Shown here piece by piece: positions 7,264 to 16,130 of a stretch of DNA of 64,000 nucleotides; the first letter of the stretch is position 1, and each line of letters begins with the position of its first letter. The notes under the pieces are model-generated. The model had not been told where the DNA came from, did no database searches, and was given only the letters and a program-made list of their open reading frames with translations. Source of the stretch: Brevibacterium moorei. GTDB taxonomy: Bacteria; Actinomycetota; Actinomycetes; Actinomycetales; Brevibacteriaceae. The position numbers and the translations under genes are program-made. The stretch covers positions 1-64,000 of the forward strand of contig NZ_JANIJX010000019.1 of NCBI RefSeq assembly GCF_024580735.1, in the 5' to 3' direction.

Positions 7264-8928
7264 CTAGACCCGGTCGAAGGGCGAATTGCCCGGCCGCAGC
7301 ACATTGTCGCGCTGCGGTTCGGAGACGACCGCCTTCTCCGTGACATCGAACTTCTCCCGGTACTTGCCCAACAGCAGGCGGCCCTGGGAGTAGATATAGG
7401 TCGAGGAGTTGTAGATCAGCATGGTGGCCGGGTAGAAGAACCACTGACCCAGCATCATGAACGAACGGAACCTGCCGTACTTGGCGGGCCTGGGCGGGAT
7501 CAGGTTGAGCACCACGACCAGGGAGGTCAGCAGGGAGACCATCGCGACCTGCTGGATCACGCCCATCAGGAACGGGGTGTTGCGCACGAATGCGTCGGCT
7601 TCGCCGGAGCGCAGCATCATGATCACGGGCACCCAGCCGCCGAAGGCGATGATGGGCGACACGCAGGCCACGGTGACGTGGCCCTCCAACAGGCTGAGGA
7701 AGCGGATCAACGAGGGCCAGAACGGTGCGCGCTTATCGGCCATCTGCTGGGCCACATACGGCACGTCCGACGCACCGTAGGACCAGCGGCTGAGCTGTTT
7801 GAACTGCGCAATGGCGGTCTTCTTCAGATTTCCGGCCAGGACGGCGTCCTGGTAGATCGGCACGTGGATCGGGCGGACCTTGTAGTTGCCCCCGAAGTGG
7901 AAGTAGGAGCGCCAGTACTGGTGGCCGTCCTCGACGATGGACCGCTTGGTCCAGAAGTCCATCTCCACCAGGGCGTCCAGCGGCTGGGCGTGGGAGGCGA
8001 AGTTGCGCAGCGTGTACGGGCGGACCGTGGAGGTGAGGTTCCAGACACAGTTGGCGCTGGCCACCACTCGGGTGATGACGGGCGCGTCCCAGATATTGCT
8101 CAGATACAGGGCGATCGGCTGGAACGAGCGGCGCTTGCGGTCCGGATCCTTGATGTATTCGTAGGCGACGTAGTCGAAGTAGCTCTCATAGGGCTTGTTG
8201 TCGCAGTCGAGGGTGGTGACGATGACATCGGAGTACGCATGACCGTTCTCATCGGCCCAGTTCTGCACCCGGTAGCCGGCGTAGGTGATGTTCGCGCCCT
8301 TACCCGCCAGTTCCTCCGGCAGGTCCTTGGGGTGCTTGACCAGTTCGAAGTGGCCGAATCGGTGGCCGTATTCCGCCTTGAGTCGCTGGGCGGTCTCCTC
8401 GATGCCGTCCCCGCCGCGCTCCTCATAGGCGAAGAAGATGCACAGCTGATCGCCCGGGGTGGTCGAATAGCACAGCCCGCGGATCGTCGGGGCGATGACC
8501 TCGTAGCTTTCGTTGTACGCGGCCACGACGACGGCGTGGCGCAGGTTCGACGGGTGCGGGTAGATATCCGGATTCGTCTTGACCCGATCCAGCAGCTCGC
8601 GGTGCTTGTGGACCTTGAACGAGCCGGGCGGGCTGGGCGGGACGCGTTTGCCGTCGAGCGTCAGCCCGATGTCCATCAGCCGGGCCGACCAGTCCACCCG
8701 GGCCGCGCGCTTGTACCGGCTGTAGCCGTGGGCCAGGTCGAAGGCGCCGCGGATCGCGCGGTAGAACATGATGGCGACGATCGCCAGGACGTAGTAGGCG
8801 CCGACGCGCGGGGAGATGATCGGCAGGATGATCGTCAGCAGCAGAGCGGTGTAGCTGATCAGGGCCGGCAGCATCTCGAACGCCCGATAGAGCGGGCGTC
8901 GCTTACCCAGGGGTATCTCGGTTTCCAC
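7264..8928 (-). CDS. Membrane glycosyltransferase, family 2 (cellulose-synthase-like)
   Basis: The product is 554 aa. Two N-terminal helices (about 21-57) precede a GT-A domain with AAYNE (136-140), DCD (241-243, nucleotide-sugar and metal binding), a VEDGHQYWR segment (catalytic ED) and QLSRW (the QxxRW-type motif). Three or more C-terminal helices follow. Such processive GT2 enzymes use a UDP-sugar at the inner membrane face to extend or translocate a polysaccharide or glycolipid. The product cannot be named because no partner genes flank it. The GTG start has GAAAGG 6 nt upstream. The gene is divergent from the SCO6745-like gene. Confidence 0.85.
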   Translation of the reverse strand: METEIPLGKRRPLYRAFEMLPALISYTALLLTIILPIISPRVGAYYVLAIVAIMFYRAIRGAFDLAHGYSRYKRAARVDWSARLMDIGLTLDGKRVPPSPPGSFKVHKHRELLDRVKTNPDIYPHPSNLRHAVVVAAYNESYEVIAPTIRGLCYSTTPGDQLCIFFAYEERGGDGIEETAQRLKAEYGHRFGHFELVKHPKDLPEELAGKGANITYAGYRVQNWADENGHAYSDVIVTTLDCDNKPYESYFDYVAYEYIKDPDRKRRSFQPIALYLSNIWDAPVITRVVASANCVWNLTSTVRPYTLRNFASHAQPLDALVEMDFWTKRSIVEDGHQYWRSYFHFGGNYKVRPIHVPIYQDAVLAGNLKKTAIAQFKQLSRWSYGASDVPYVAQQMADKRAPFWPSLIRFLSLLEGHVTVACVSPIIAFGGWVPVIMMLRSGEADAFVRNTPFLMGVIQQVAMVSLLTSLVVVLNLIPPRPAKYGRFRSFMMLGQWFFYPATMLIYNSSTYIYSQGRLLLGKYREKFDVTEKAVVSEPQRDNVLRPGNSPFDRV

Positions 8929-9086
8929 CGTCTGCCTTTCGTGATGCTAATCGGACCTGAACTTCCAGTCTATGGTTCAAGGCCTTGAAAACCGCTGGGA
9001 GTACCCGGTTTATACCGGAATCCGTGACATATCTCTCACGCCGGACGCGCATTGCCCGCGGGTTCGTCTGCCTCTAGGGTGAGCCT

Positions 9087-9977
9087 ATGACCGACTCACG
9101 AAGAAGTGAAGACATCCGCTTGCTCACCTGGCGCCTCGACGCCTTCCACTCCGCGTCCTATTTCGCCCCGGAACTGCGCACCGAACTGGCCGCGGCCGGA
9201 CTGGTGCACGGTTCCGATCAGTACCTGGCCTCGCGCGCGGCCCCGCTGGGGGCCGTTGGCGGAGAGGCCGTGACCTCGGTGTTCTACGCGTTCGGTCACG
9301 ACTACGTGTGCCGGTCCCTGCCGAAGGTCTGGGAGACGACCAGCCCGCAGCAGGCGCACGCGGCCCGGTTACGCGGGGTCGCGGCCCTCGTCGAGCGGGC
9401 GCGGTCCGGCGCGGCGGAAGACGGATTGCCCGGCGGCGCGGCGCAGATCGATGCGGACGCGGCCCGGCTGTGTGAGGAACTGGCCCCGGTCGTGGCGGCC
9501 ATGGACGACACCTACCGGCCCCTGTCGGCGGCCACACGGGCCGCCCTGGCCCAGGTCCCGGGCGCCTCGGACCCGGTGCTGGCGCTGTGGATCACCGCCA
9601 CGCACCTACGGGAGTACCGCGGCGACAGCCATGGGGCGGTGCTGGCCACCAGCGGTGTCACGGGTGCTGTGGCCAGCATTCTGCACAGTCTGGACGGTGG
9701 GCCCTTCCCGCCGGCTGCGGCTCGACGCGCACACGGCTGGACGGCCGAGGTCTGGGCCGAGACCGTCGACCACCTGCGCTCGGCGGGCCTGGTCGCGGGT
9801 GCAGACGACGACACCGCTGTGCCGACAGCGGCGGGCAAGGGCCTGCGCGCGGAACTGGAGGCCGCGACGGACGCTGCCGTGGCGGCCTCCTGGGATTCGC
9901 TCGACGATGCGCGGCTGCACGACCTGGCGCAGCTCGCGCGCGTCGGCGGGCGCCTGGCTAGGGCCGCCAAGGGCTGA
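9087..9977 (+). CDS. SCO6745-family protein
   Basis: The product is 296 aa, soluble, Ala-rich and mostly helical. The opening (RLDAFHSASYFAPELRTEL..AGL) and the end (SWDSLDDARLHDLAQLARVGGRLARAAKG) match an actinobacterial family named after SCO6745. The C-terminal part looks like a winged-helix fold with regulator-type periodicity. Biochemical function is unknown. TAGGGT lies 6 nt before the ATG with no Shine-Dalgarno, so the mRNA is probably leaderless. The stop is 3 bp from the stop of the convergent oligoribonuclease. Confidence 0.65.
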   Translation: MTDSRRSEDIRLLTWRLDAFHSASYFAPELRTELAAAGLVHGSDQYLASRAAPLGAVGGEAVTSVFYAFGHDYVCRSLPKVWETTSPQQAHAARLRGVAALVERARSGAAEDGLPGGAAQIDADAARLCEELAPVVAAMDDTYRPLSAATRAALAQVPGASDPVLALWITATHLREYRGDSHGAVLATSGVTGAVASILHSLDGGPFPPAAARRAHGWTAEVWAETVDHLRSAGLVAGADDDTAVPTAAGKGLRAELEAATDAAVAASWDSLDDARLHDLAQLARVGGRLARAAKG

Positions 9978-9980
9978 AGC

Positions 9981-10610
9981 CTAGAGCGACATGCCCTGGG
10001 TCTTGGCCGCCAGCTCCGCGGCGATCGACTGGGCCTGGGCCGAGGTCGGGCCCTCGGAGACGAACACGGTCTTGCGGTAGTAGGCCAATTCGTCGATCGA
10101 ATCGCGGATGTCGCCCAGCGCCCGGTGGCCGCCGGTCTTGGCGGGGGCGTGGTTGTAGGCGCGCGGGTACCAGCGCTTGGCCAGTTCCTTGATCGAGGAG
10201 ACGTCGATGATGCGGTAGTGCAGGTGCTCGACCAGTTCGGGCATCTGCACCTGCAGGAAGCCCTTGTCCGTACCCACCGAGTTCCCGCCCAGCGGCGCCT
10301 TGCCGGCCACCGGGGCGTGCTGCTTGATATAGGCCAGGACCTGTTCCTGGGCCTGCTCGATCGTCAGCCCCCCGTCCAATTCCTCGATCAGGCCGGAAGT
10401 GGTGTGCATATTGGTGACGAAGTCGTTCATATGCGCCCGCGCCGCGTCGCTGGGCCTGATGATGACGTCGATGCCGTCGTCCAGCGGCCGCAGTTCGAAG
10501 TCGGTGACGATCGCGGCGACCTCGATCAGTTCGTCGACGCCCAGCTCGAGGCCGGTCATCTCGCAGTCGATCCAGACGATCCTGTCGTTTTCAGAGTTGT
10601 TCTTAGACAC
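9981..10610 (-). CDS. orn: Oligoribonuclease
   Basis: A 3'-5' exoribonuclease that degrades 2-5 nt RNA fragments and pGpG, the last step of mRNA turnover. The product is 209 aa. DEDDh motifs are visible: WIDCEMTGL (Exo I), the DFVTNMHTTSGL and NSVGTDKGFL region (Exo II), and YNHAPAKTGGHRALGDIRDSIDEL (Exo III with catalytic His and Asp). The in-frame ATG in CEMTGL is inside the active site, so the start must be upstream. GTG 10610 is chosen because TACAAT lies exactly 6 nt before it (leaderless signature). An earlier GTG at 10664 is open but adds Arg-rich sequence unlike the family. Confidence 0.93.
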   Translation of the reverse strand: MSKNNSENDRIVWIDCEMTGLELGVDELIEVAAIVTDFELRPLDDGIDVIIRPSDAARAHMNDFVTNMHTTSGLIEELDGGLTIEQAQEQVLAYIKQHAPVAGKAPLGGNSVGTDKGFLQVQMPELVEHLHYRIIDVSSIKELAKRWYPRAYNHAPAKTGGHRALGDIRDSIDELAYYRKTVFVSEGPTSAQAQSIAAELAAKTQGMSL

Positions 10611-10717
10611 CCTGTCATTGTACGTGTGTGGCGATTGCCGCAACGGTTTTCGGCAAGTTCTCACGCGGGACCAATAGAATAGTGCTCTGACCTCAGTCCC
10701 TACCCGAAGGAACCAGC

Positions 10718-12127
10718 GTGCGATTCATCGCGTCGGCAATCTTCCTTGTGCTCGGCCTCGTGCTGGGCGTCATCGGTGTTGGCCAGAAGACGTTCTGGGC
10801 CCCCTCCGACACCATCACGGCCAGCGCCGACATCGACGCTGACGCCCCTGTGGCGGTGATCGAACCGGGCGTCCTCAACCTCTACGACGTGCCGACCACG
10901 GTGAAGGTCAAGGGCACAGGCCCCCTGACCGTGTCGCAGGCGTCCAAGGAGAACATCGACGCCTGGGTGGGTGAGGACACGCGCGTCACGCGGATCACCG
11001 GCCTGCAGTCGAGCACCGAACTCGCCACCACGACCGGCGATGGCAAGGACACCTCCGTCCCGGACCCCGCAGGTGGTGAGCTGTTCACCAAGCAGGATTC
11101 CGGGGATGACGAGGTCACCCTGACCTGGAAGGACGACGCTGGACGTACCGCCTTCCTGCTGGCGGGCGACGGCAAGGCCGGAGAGGTCACCTCCGTGAGC
11201 ATCAGCTGGCTCAGCCACGCCAGCACTCCCTGGGCCACGACGCTGATCGTCCTGGGCATCCTGGCCCTGGCCGCCGCAGTGGTGCTGGGCATTCTGGCCA
11301 TCCGCAGTTCGCGCCAGGAACGGGCGCGCCGGACCCGCAGGCAGGAACGTCGCCGCAGGTTGGCCGAGACCGGTTCCACCGTCACCGCCGAGGTCCCCCT
11401 GGTCGGGGCGGCCGCTGCCGCTGCCGCGGGGACGGTGGATGGTGCGGCCGGGACGGCAGCCGATTCGGCGGCCGCAGGCACGGCTGCGGAGGACGCGACC
11501 ACTGTTCTGCCGAAGACGGATACCGGGGAATCGACTCCGACCGCCGTGGACGCGAAGCGGGCGGGGGCGAAGTCGAAGCCCGACACTGTGGAGCCGGAGG
11601 CCGGCAAACCCGCGGTCGCTGGTGCGGAGACCACCGCGGCCGAGAAGACCGGTGAGTCCGAGCCCGCGAAGCCCGCGGCCAAACCGGAGAAAGCGCAGAA
11701 GCCGGAGACCGGACAGGCCAAATCCGCGAAGCCCCAGCGCGCGATTCCGAAGACCTTCGCCGAGGACGAGGAAGAGGAACCGGCGAGCCCGATCGCAGAT
11801 GCCAAGGCCCAGCCTGCGCCGAAGGCCAAGCCTGCAACAACGACCGCGTCGGCACCCAAGGCCAAGCCGGCGCCCAAGGCCTCGTCGGAACCCAAGGCCA
11901 AGCCGGCACCCAAGGCCGAGGATGCGAAGCGACCGGTGCCCCGGCAGGCGCCGGGAACCTCGGCCCCGGCACCGCGCAAGGCCCCTGAGCCCCCGAAGAA
12001 GGCTTCTGAGCCACCGCAGAGGGCGGCCGAACCTCCACAGAAGGTCCCCGAACCTCCGAAGAAGGCACCCGAGACCGTGACGAACCCCGACAGCTCCACG
12101 TCCGGAGGCGACGACAGTGAACGCTGA
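10718..12127 (+). CDS. Two-helix membrane protein with long Lys/Pro/Ala cytoplasmic tail (cluster component A1)
   Basis: The product is 469 aa. Helix 1 is at about 4-22. An external domain (about 30-170, with VIEPGVLNLYDVPTTVKVKG) and helix 2 (173-195) follow, then a 270-residue tail. The tail is strongly basic at first (RARRTRRQERRRRL) and then low complexity, with repeated PKAKPAPKA and EPPKK/EPPQR units. The first 195 residues correspond in layout to the first 205 of the fused gene at 14266. GTG start with GAAGGA 7 nt upstream. It overlaps the next gene, a lipoprotein, by 11 bp. A TAGAAT box at 10675-10680 may be the cluster promoter. Function unknown. Confidence 0.65.
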   Translation: MRFIASAIFLVLGLVLGVIGVGQKTFWAPSDTITASADIDADAPVAVIEPGVLNLYDVPTTVKVKGTGPLTVSQASKENIDAWVGEDTRVTRITGLQSSTELATTTGDGKDTSVPDPAGGELFTKQDSGDDEVTLTWKDDAGRTAFLLAGDGKAGEVTSVSISWLSHASTPWATTLIVLGILALAAAVVLGILAIRSSRQERARRTRRQERRRRLAETGSTVTAEVPLVGAAAAAAAGTVDGAAGTAADSAAAGTAAEDATTVLPKTDTGESTPTAVDAKRAGAKSKPDTVEPEAGKPAVAGAETTAAEKTGESEPAKPAAKPEKAQKPETGQAKSAKPQRAIPKTFAEDEEEEPASPIADAKAQPAPKAKPATTTASAPKAKPAPKASSEPKAKPAPKAEDAKRPVPRQAPGTSAPAPRKAPEPPKKASEPPQRAAEPPQKVPEPPKKAPETVTNPDSSTSGGDDSER

Positions 12128-13217
12128 TACGACAGTGAACTCCGCAACGGCCGTGGCACCACACCGGAACACGGCACATCACGCAGCACCGGCCCGCGGT
12201 GTGGGCAGACGGCTGGCGCGCGGCCTGGCGGCGGCCTGCATTCCGGTGTTGGCCCTGACCGGCTGTGGCGGCGATGAGGAACTGCCCAAGGCGCAGCCCG
12301 CGCCACTGCCCTCGAGCGCGCCCGCCGTGGTGACCGACGAACAGGTCGACTCGATCCTTGGCGCGATCGGCGACCAGGTGGCGAAGGCGGACAAGGCCCG
12401 CGACAAGAAGGCGCTGGCCCAGCGGGCCGCCGGACCCGCCCTGGCCCAGCGGGAACGCGCGTACAAGAACGCCAAGAAGGCGAAGAAGGGCTATGCGATG
12501 CCCGCGGCGGTGGCCAGTGAGCAGATCCTGCGCAATGCGTCCTCGGCCACGCAGAGCTGGCCGCGGGTGACCACCGTGATCGCCTCCGGCGGCGGGCAGA
12601 CCCAGGTCCTGGTGCTCAGCCAGGAGTCCCCGCGCGATGACTACAAGCTGTGGTCGCAGACGACTCTGCTGGCCGGCGCGCAGATCCCGGAGCTCAACGA
12701 CGCAAGGCAGGGCTCGGCGCTGCTGGATCCGAATCAGTCCGGTCTGGCGCTGACTCCGAAGAAGGCGCTGTCGGACTACGCGGCCATGCTGCAGGACGGC
12801 CAGGGGGCCAAGGGCAAGAAGGCGAAGGCCCGCGCGGCCGAATTCGGTTCGGACGATTTCACCAAGGGCCAGGTGAAGGCCGATGCCGATCAGGCCAAGA
12901 GCCTGAAGAAGAACAACGCAGAGGTCGAGTACACGTACAAGGCCGGAAAGACCCTGGCCGCTCAGGCGACCGCCGACGGCTCGGCACTGGTCTTCGGAAC
13001 CGTGACGAAGACCGTGACGACCAAGCCCGAATCCAAGGACGGTGAAACCGGTGAGCTCCAGCTCAGTCCGCCGTATGACAAACTGACGGGCGCTTCGAAG
13101 ACCGAGAAGGGCTTCGAGGTGGAGATCGCGAGCAATGTCGTCATGGTCATCCCGAAGTCGGGCAAGGCCACTGTGATCGGCGCCGACCAGCTGGTCTCCG
13201 GCGCCAAGCTGAAATAA
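12117..13217 (+). CDS. Lipoprotein (cluster component A2)
   Basis: The product is 366 aa. A long basic n-region (RGVGRRLARG), a hydrophobic core and lipobox LTGC place the lipidated Cys at 50. The mature part starts with a Pro-rich spacer, then a helical domain very rich in Lys and Ala (about 70-140), a mixed segment (SQSWPRVTTVIASGGG, DDYKLWSQTTLL), a second Lys-rich helix pair and a C-terminal beta segment (EVEIASNVVMVIPKSG). It belongs to no family I can name, but the second half of the protein at 14266 has the same order of segments. The GTG start lies inside the end of A1, so the pair is coupled. Acts on the outer face of the membrane. Confidence 0.7.
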   Translation: MNADTTVNSATAVAPHRNTAHHAAPARGVGRRLARGLAAACIPVLALTGCGGDEELPKAQPAPLPSSAPAVVTDEQVDSILGAIGDQVAKADKARDKKALAQRAAGPALAQRERAYKNAKKAKKGYAMPAAVASEQILRNASSATQSWPRVTTVIASGGGQTQVLVLSQESPRDDYKLWSQTTLLAGAQIPELNDARQGSALLDPNQSGLALTPKKALSDYAAMLQDGQGAKGKKAKARAAEFGSDDFTKGQVKADADQAKSLKKNNAEVEYTYKAGKTLAAQATADGSALVFGTVTKTVTTKPESKDGETGELQLSPPYDKLTGASKTEKGFEVEIASNVVMVIPKSGKATVIGADQLVSGAKLK

Positions 13218-13285
13218 CCGCGCGGGGAACGACCGCGCCTGCCGAAGCAACCCTGCCGAAGCAACTACGCACAGAGGAGAAACAC

Positions 13286-14254
13286 GTGACTCAGATGCCG
13301 CAGAATGCGGGTAGCGCACCCGCCGGTCAGGAGGGCCTGGACCTCTCCGCCGTCCGCCACCCGGGACGCGCGGGAGCGGATGCGCCCGCGGGCGGTGCCG
13401 CGGCCTCCGGCACACCGCGACAGGCCGGGCCCGGCGAGGTCCTCGTCCCCGACCTGGTCTTCGACGTCACCGAGGAGACCTTCAACGACGTCGTGCAGCT
13501 CTCCGCCCAGGTCCCCGTGGTCATCGACCTGTGGGCCGAATGGTGCGGCCCGTGTAAGCAGCTTTCCCCGGTGATCGAACGGGCGGTGCGCGATCTGCAC
13601 GGCCGCGCGGTCCTGGGCAAGGTCGACGTTGACGCGAATCCCCGCCTGCAGCAGGCATTCCAGGTCCAGTCGATCCCCACGATCATCGCGCTGATCCAGG
13701 GGCAGCCGGTCCCACTGTTCCAGGGCGCCCAGCCCGAGGCCCAGGTCAAGGCCGTGCTGGATCAGCTGGTGCAGCTGGCCGGCCAGCAGGGGATGACGAA
13801 GACCGCGGTTCCGGCGAACGCACCGGTGGACGAACAGCCCGTCGGCCCCGCCCACCCCGAGGCCATTGCGGCCCTGGAGGCCGGGGATCTGGACCGGGCC
13901 AAGGAGATCTACCGGGCCGCCCTTGCGGAAGCCCCCGCAGACGATGAGGCCAAGCTGGGCCTGACCCGCGTGGAACTGCTCGAACGCACGAAGGACCAGG
14001 ACCCGGCACGGGTGCGCGCCGCTGCCGCGAACGATTCGAAGAACGTGTCAGCCGCCCTCGAATGCGCGGACCTGGACGTGGTCGGCGGCCACGTCGACGA
14101 TGCCTTCAACCGGCTCCTGGGCCTGTTGCCCGGTCTGACGGGAGAGGACAAGGAGACGGTGCGCCTGCGCCTGCTTGATCTGTTCGAGGTCGTCGGCGCC
14201 ACCGATGCCCGTGTCGTCAAGGCCCGCGCCCGCCTGATGCGCGCGCTGTTCTAG
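13286..14254 (+). CDS. CnoX/YbbN-like thioredoxin-fold co-chaperone
   Basis: The product is 322 aa. A flexible Ala/Gly/Pro-rich N-terminus (1-50) precedes a thioredoxin domain (about 52-160) with an intact WCGPC motif (Cys87 and Cys90) and the cis-Pro loop QSIPTI. A C-terminal TPR-like helical domain (about 170-322, EAIAALEAGDLDRAKEIYRAALAEAPADDEAKLGL) follows. This is the domain order of YbbN/CnoX holdases. There is no signal peptide, so it acts in the cytoplasm. Good RBS (GAGGAG) before a GTG start. It is followed after only 11 bp by the membrane-lipoprotein fusion gene, so it is probably cotranscribed with envelope proteins, which is unusual company. Confidence 0.8.
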   Translation: MTQMPQNAGSAPAGQEGLDLSAVRHPGRAGADAPAGGAAASGTPRQAGPGEVLVPDLVFDVTEETFNDVVQLSAQVPVVIDLWAEWCGPCKQLSPVIERAVRDLHGRAVLGKVDVDANPRLQQAFQVQSIPTIIALIQGQPVPLFQGAQPEAQVKAVLDQLVQLAGQQGMTKTAVPANAPVDEQPVGPAHPEAIAALEAGDLDRAKEIYRAALAEAPADDEAKLGLTRVELLERTKDQDPARVRAAAANDSKNVSAALECADLDVVGGHVDDAFNRLLGLLPGLTGEDKETVRLRLLDLFEVVGATDARVVKARARLMRALF

Positions 14255-14265
14255 GAGCGGGCCCG

Positions 14266-16080
14266 GTGTCACGACTGACCGTCATCAGGCCCGTGCTGGG
14301 CGTGCTGTGCCTTGTCATCGCCGCGGCGATCCTGGTGCCGGTGATCTCCGCCCTGTTGGCGGTGGGAACCGACGACAAGCTCGAGGCCAAGGAAATCACA
14401 GTGGCCCCCGGCACCTATGCGGTGTCCCTGGACGAACAGGTCGTGCCCTTCACCCATACCTCGGCCACCCTGACGGCGACATCCGGCGGGGGCTCACGCG
14501 AACTGTTCCTGGGCACCGCCAACGGCGTCGATTCGGAAAGCTATCTGACGGGAATCGCCCACCAGGAGATCACGGGTTGGACCATGCCGGGCACCTTGGA
14601 GAGCCGGCGACTCGACGGGGACACAGCGCCGGCGGTGCCCCCCGCCGGCCGTGACTGGTGGATTCAGCAGCAGACCGGGAGCCAGGTGTCCCAGACCTTC
14701 GATCTGGACGCCGCTCCGAACGTCATCGTCATCGCCCCCGCCGATGGAAAGGGCGATCTCCAAGGAGCCACGGTGACCATGCAGATAGCCGTCCACGGTG
14801 TCCTGGCATTCTGTATCATCGGCCTCGCCGGGGTCGTCCTGGCACTGGGCGGTGCCCTGTTCTTCTTCCTGCGCGCCCGCCGTACCGTTGGCCGGCGCGG
14901 GAGGACGGGCCGGGGCTCCGGTCGTGGTCGGTCTGGTCGGTCCGATTCGGATCGCGCCGGTCGCTCCGGTTCCGGCCGTTCTGATTCGGGCGGCCGAAGC
15001 GCCGGCCGGGAGCGTGCGGCCCCTACCGGCCGTGGGCGCCACGGCGCCACCTCGCGGCGTGGAGTGGCCGCCGGAGCCGTGGTGCTGGGCACCGTGGTCG
15101 GCGTCTCCGGATGCGCGCCCCTGCCCGTGGCCCAGCCCGCCGACCCCACCATCAAGAGCTACAGCCGCGTTCCCCTGGCCACCGGCCAGGCGGGGGACTT
15201 CATGACCGGCTATGTGAAGGGCCTGGACAAGGCGCTGCAGAACGGTGGGAAGAACCTCGACGCGCTCCAGGCCGACCCGCTGCGCAGCCGCACGGAGGCC
15301 GAAATCCTCATCGCCAAGGCGGAGAAGAAGAAGCTGAGCGCCGGCGCCTTCGAATCGGTGGTGGCCGGTGGCCGTTCCTTCGACGCCTACCCCATGTGGT
15401 TCATGGCCTTTGCCAAGGTCGCGGGCAGTGACGATACCGTGGAGGCCCTGGTGGCCCGGCGCGATACCGCTGCCAGTGACTGGTCGGTTGTGCAATCGCT
15501 CTTCCTCCCGGCAGCGTCTGCGCCCCAGCTGGCCGCGGACGCCGCAGGGGCAGTGGCGCCGGCCCCCGGCGAGTTCACCGACCTGGATCGCGGGGCCACG
15601 GAGGCCCTGCTGAAGTACCTGCGGGCGGAGCCGGGCAAAACGCAGAAGGAAGCGGCGGGAATCCAGCTCGAGGGCAGGGCCTTCAGTGACTTCCGCGCCT
15701 ATGTCGACAAACTCGCATCCAAATCGGGCGGTTTCAAGGACGTGGGGGTCACCTGCAAGTCCGTAGAGGAAGCTGCCGATCTGTCCGCGATGTCGCTGAG
15801 CACCAGGGAGGGTGCTGTGTCCCTGGGCGAGATCCGCTGCACCGTTGAGGCCACAGCCTCGACGAATGCCAGCGTCGACATGGGCAATGACGTCGAGGCG
15901 CTCATCACCGGGGACAAGAACCGCTCCACCGTCGTCATCGACGTGGCCCTGCCGTACATGCTGCAGGCCAAGGGGCAGGGCTCCCGGCCCTCGGACCTCG
16001 ACGATGCGGAACTCAGCGCGGCTGGTGACGGCTGGTTCATGGTCGGTGCCAAGACCCGGGGCAAGCGCACCCAGGGGTAG
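14266..16080 (+). CDS. Fusion of A1-like membrane protein and A2-like lipoprotein with internal lipobox
   Basis: The product is 604 aa. Residues 1-205 have A1 architecture: helix at 9-33, an external domain of about 140 residues, helix at about 178-202. A basic Arg/Gly/Ser linker (203-265) predicts a cytoplasmic loop. A third hydrophobic segment (266-282) then ends in a canonical lipobox VSGC, Cys 283. The remainder (284-604) follows the A2 plan: a helical Lys/Ala-rich domain, a Trp/Phe-containing segment (PMWFMAFAKVAG, ASDWSVVQSLFLP), a second helical pair, and a C-terminal beta segment with two Cys (VTCKSVEE, EIRCTVE). No stop or frame change occurs across the junction. Topology is consistent, with the linker inside and the C-terminal domain outside. 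GTG start. Confidence 0.7.
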   Translation: MSRLTVIRPVLGVLCLVIAAAILVPVISALLAVGTDDKLEAKEITVAPGTYAVSLDEQVVPFTHTSATLTATSGGGSRELFLGTANGVDSESYLTGIAHQEITGWTMPGTLESRRLDGDTAPAVPPAGRDWWIQQQTGSQVSQTFDLDAAPNVIVIAPADGKGDLQGATVTMQIAVHGVLAFCIIGLAGVVLALGGALFFFLRARRTVGRRGRTGRGSGRGRSGRSDSDRAGRSGSGRSDSGGRSAGRERAAPTGRGRHGATSRRGVAAGAVVLGTVVGVSGCAPLPVAQPADPTIKSYSRVPLATGQAGDFMTGYVKGLDKALQNGGKNLDALQADPLRSRTEAEILIAKAEKKKLSAGAFESVVAGGRSFDAYPMWFMAFAKVAGSDDTVEALVARRDTAASDWSVVQSLFLPAASAPQLAADAAGAVAPAPGEFTDLDRGATEALLKYLRAEPGKTQKEAAGIQLEGRAFSDFRAYVDKLASKSGGFKDVGVTCKSVEEAADLSAMSLSTREGAVSLGEIRCTVEATASTNASVDMGNDVEALITGDKNRSTVVIDVALPYMLQAKGQGSRPSDLDDAELSAAGDGWFMVGAKTRGKRTQG

Positions 16081-16130
16081 GGACCGCGCGCGTCCGGGCG
16101 GAGGCGCTGCCCTCCGGTAGGCTGGAGCCC

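Noticed and set aside
15000-15150. Possible frameshift or assembly join that could artificially fuse two genes at 14266-16080
   Set aside because: The frame is uninterrupted, codon usage is even, and the linker plus helix give a topologically sensible protein. No vestigial RBS and start were found at the junction, so a true fusion is preferred. Reads should still be checked.
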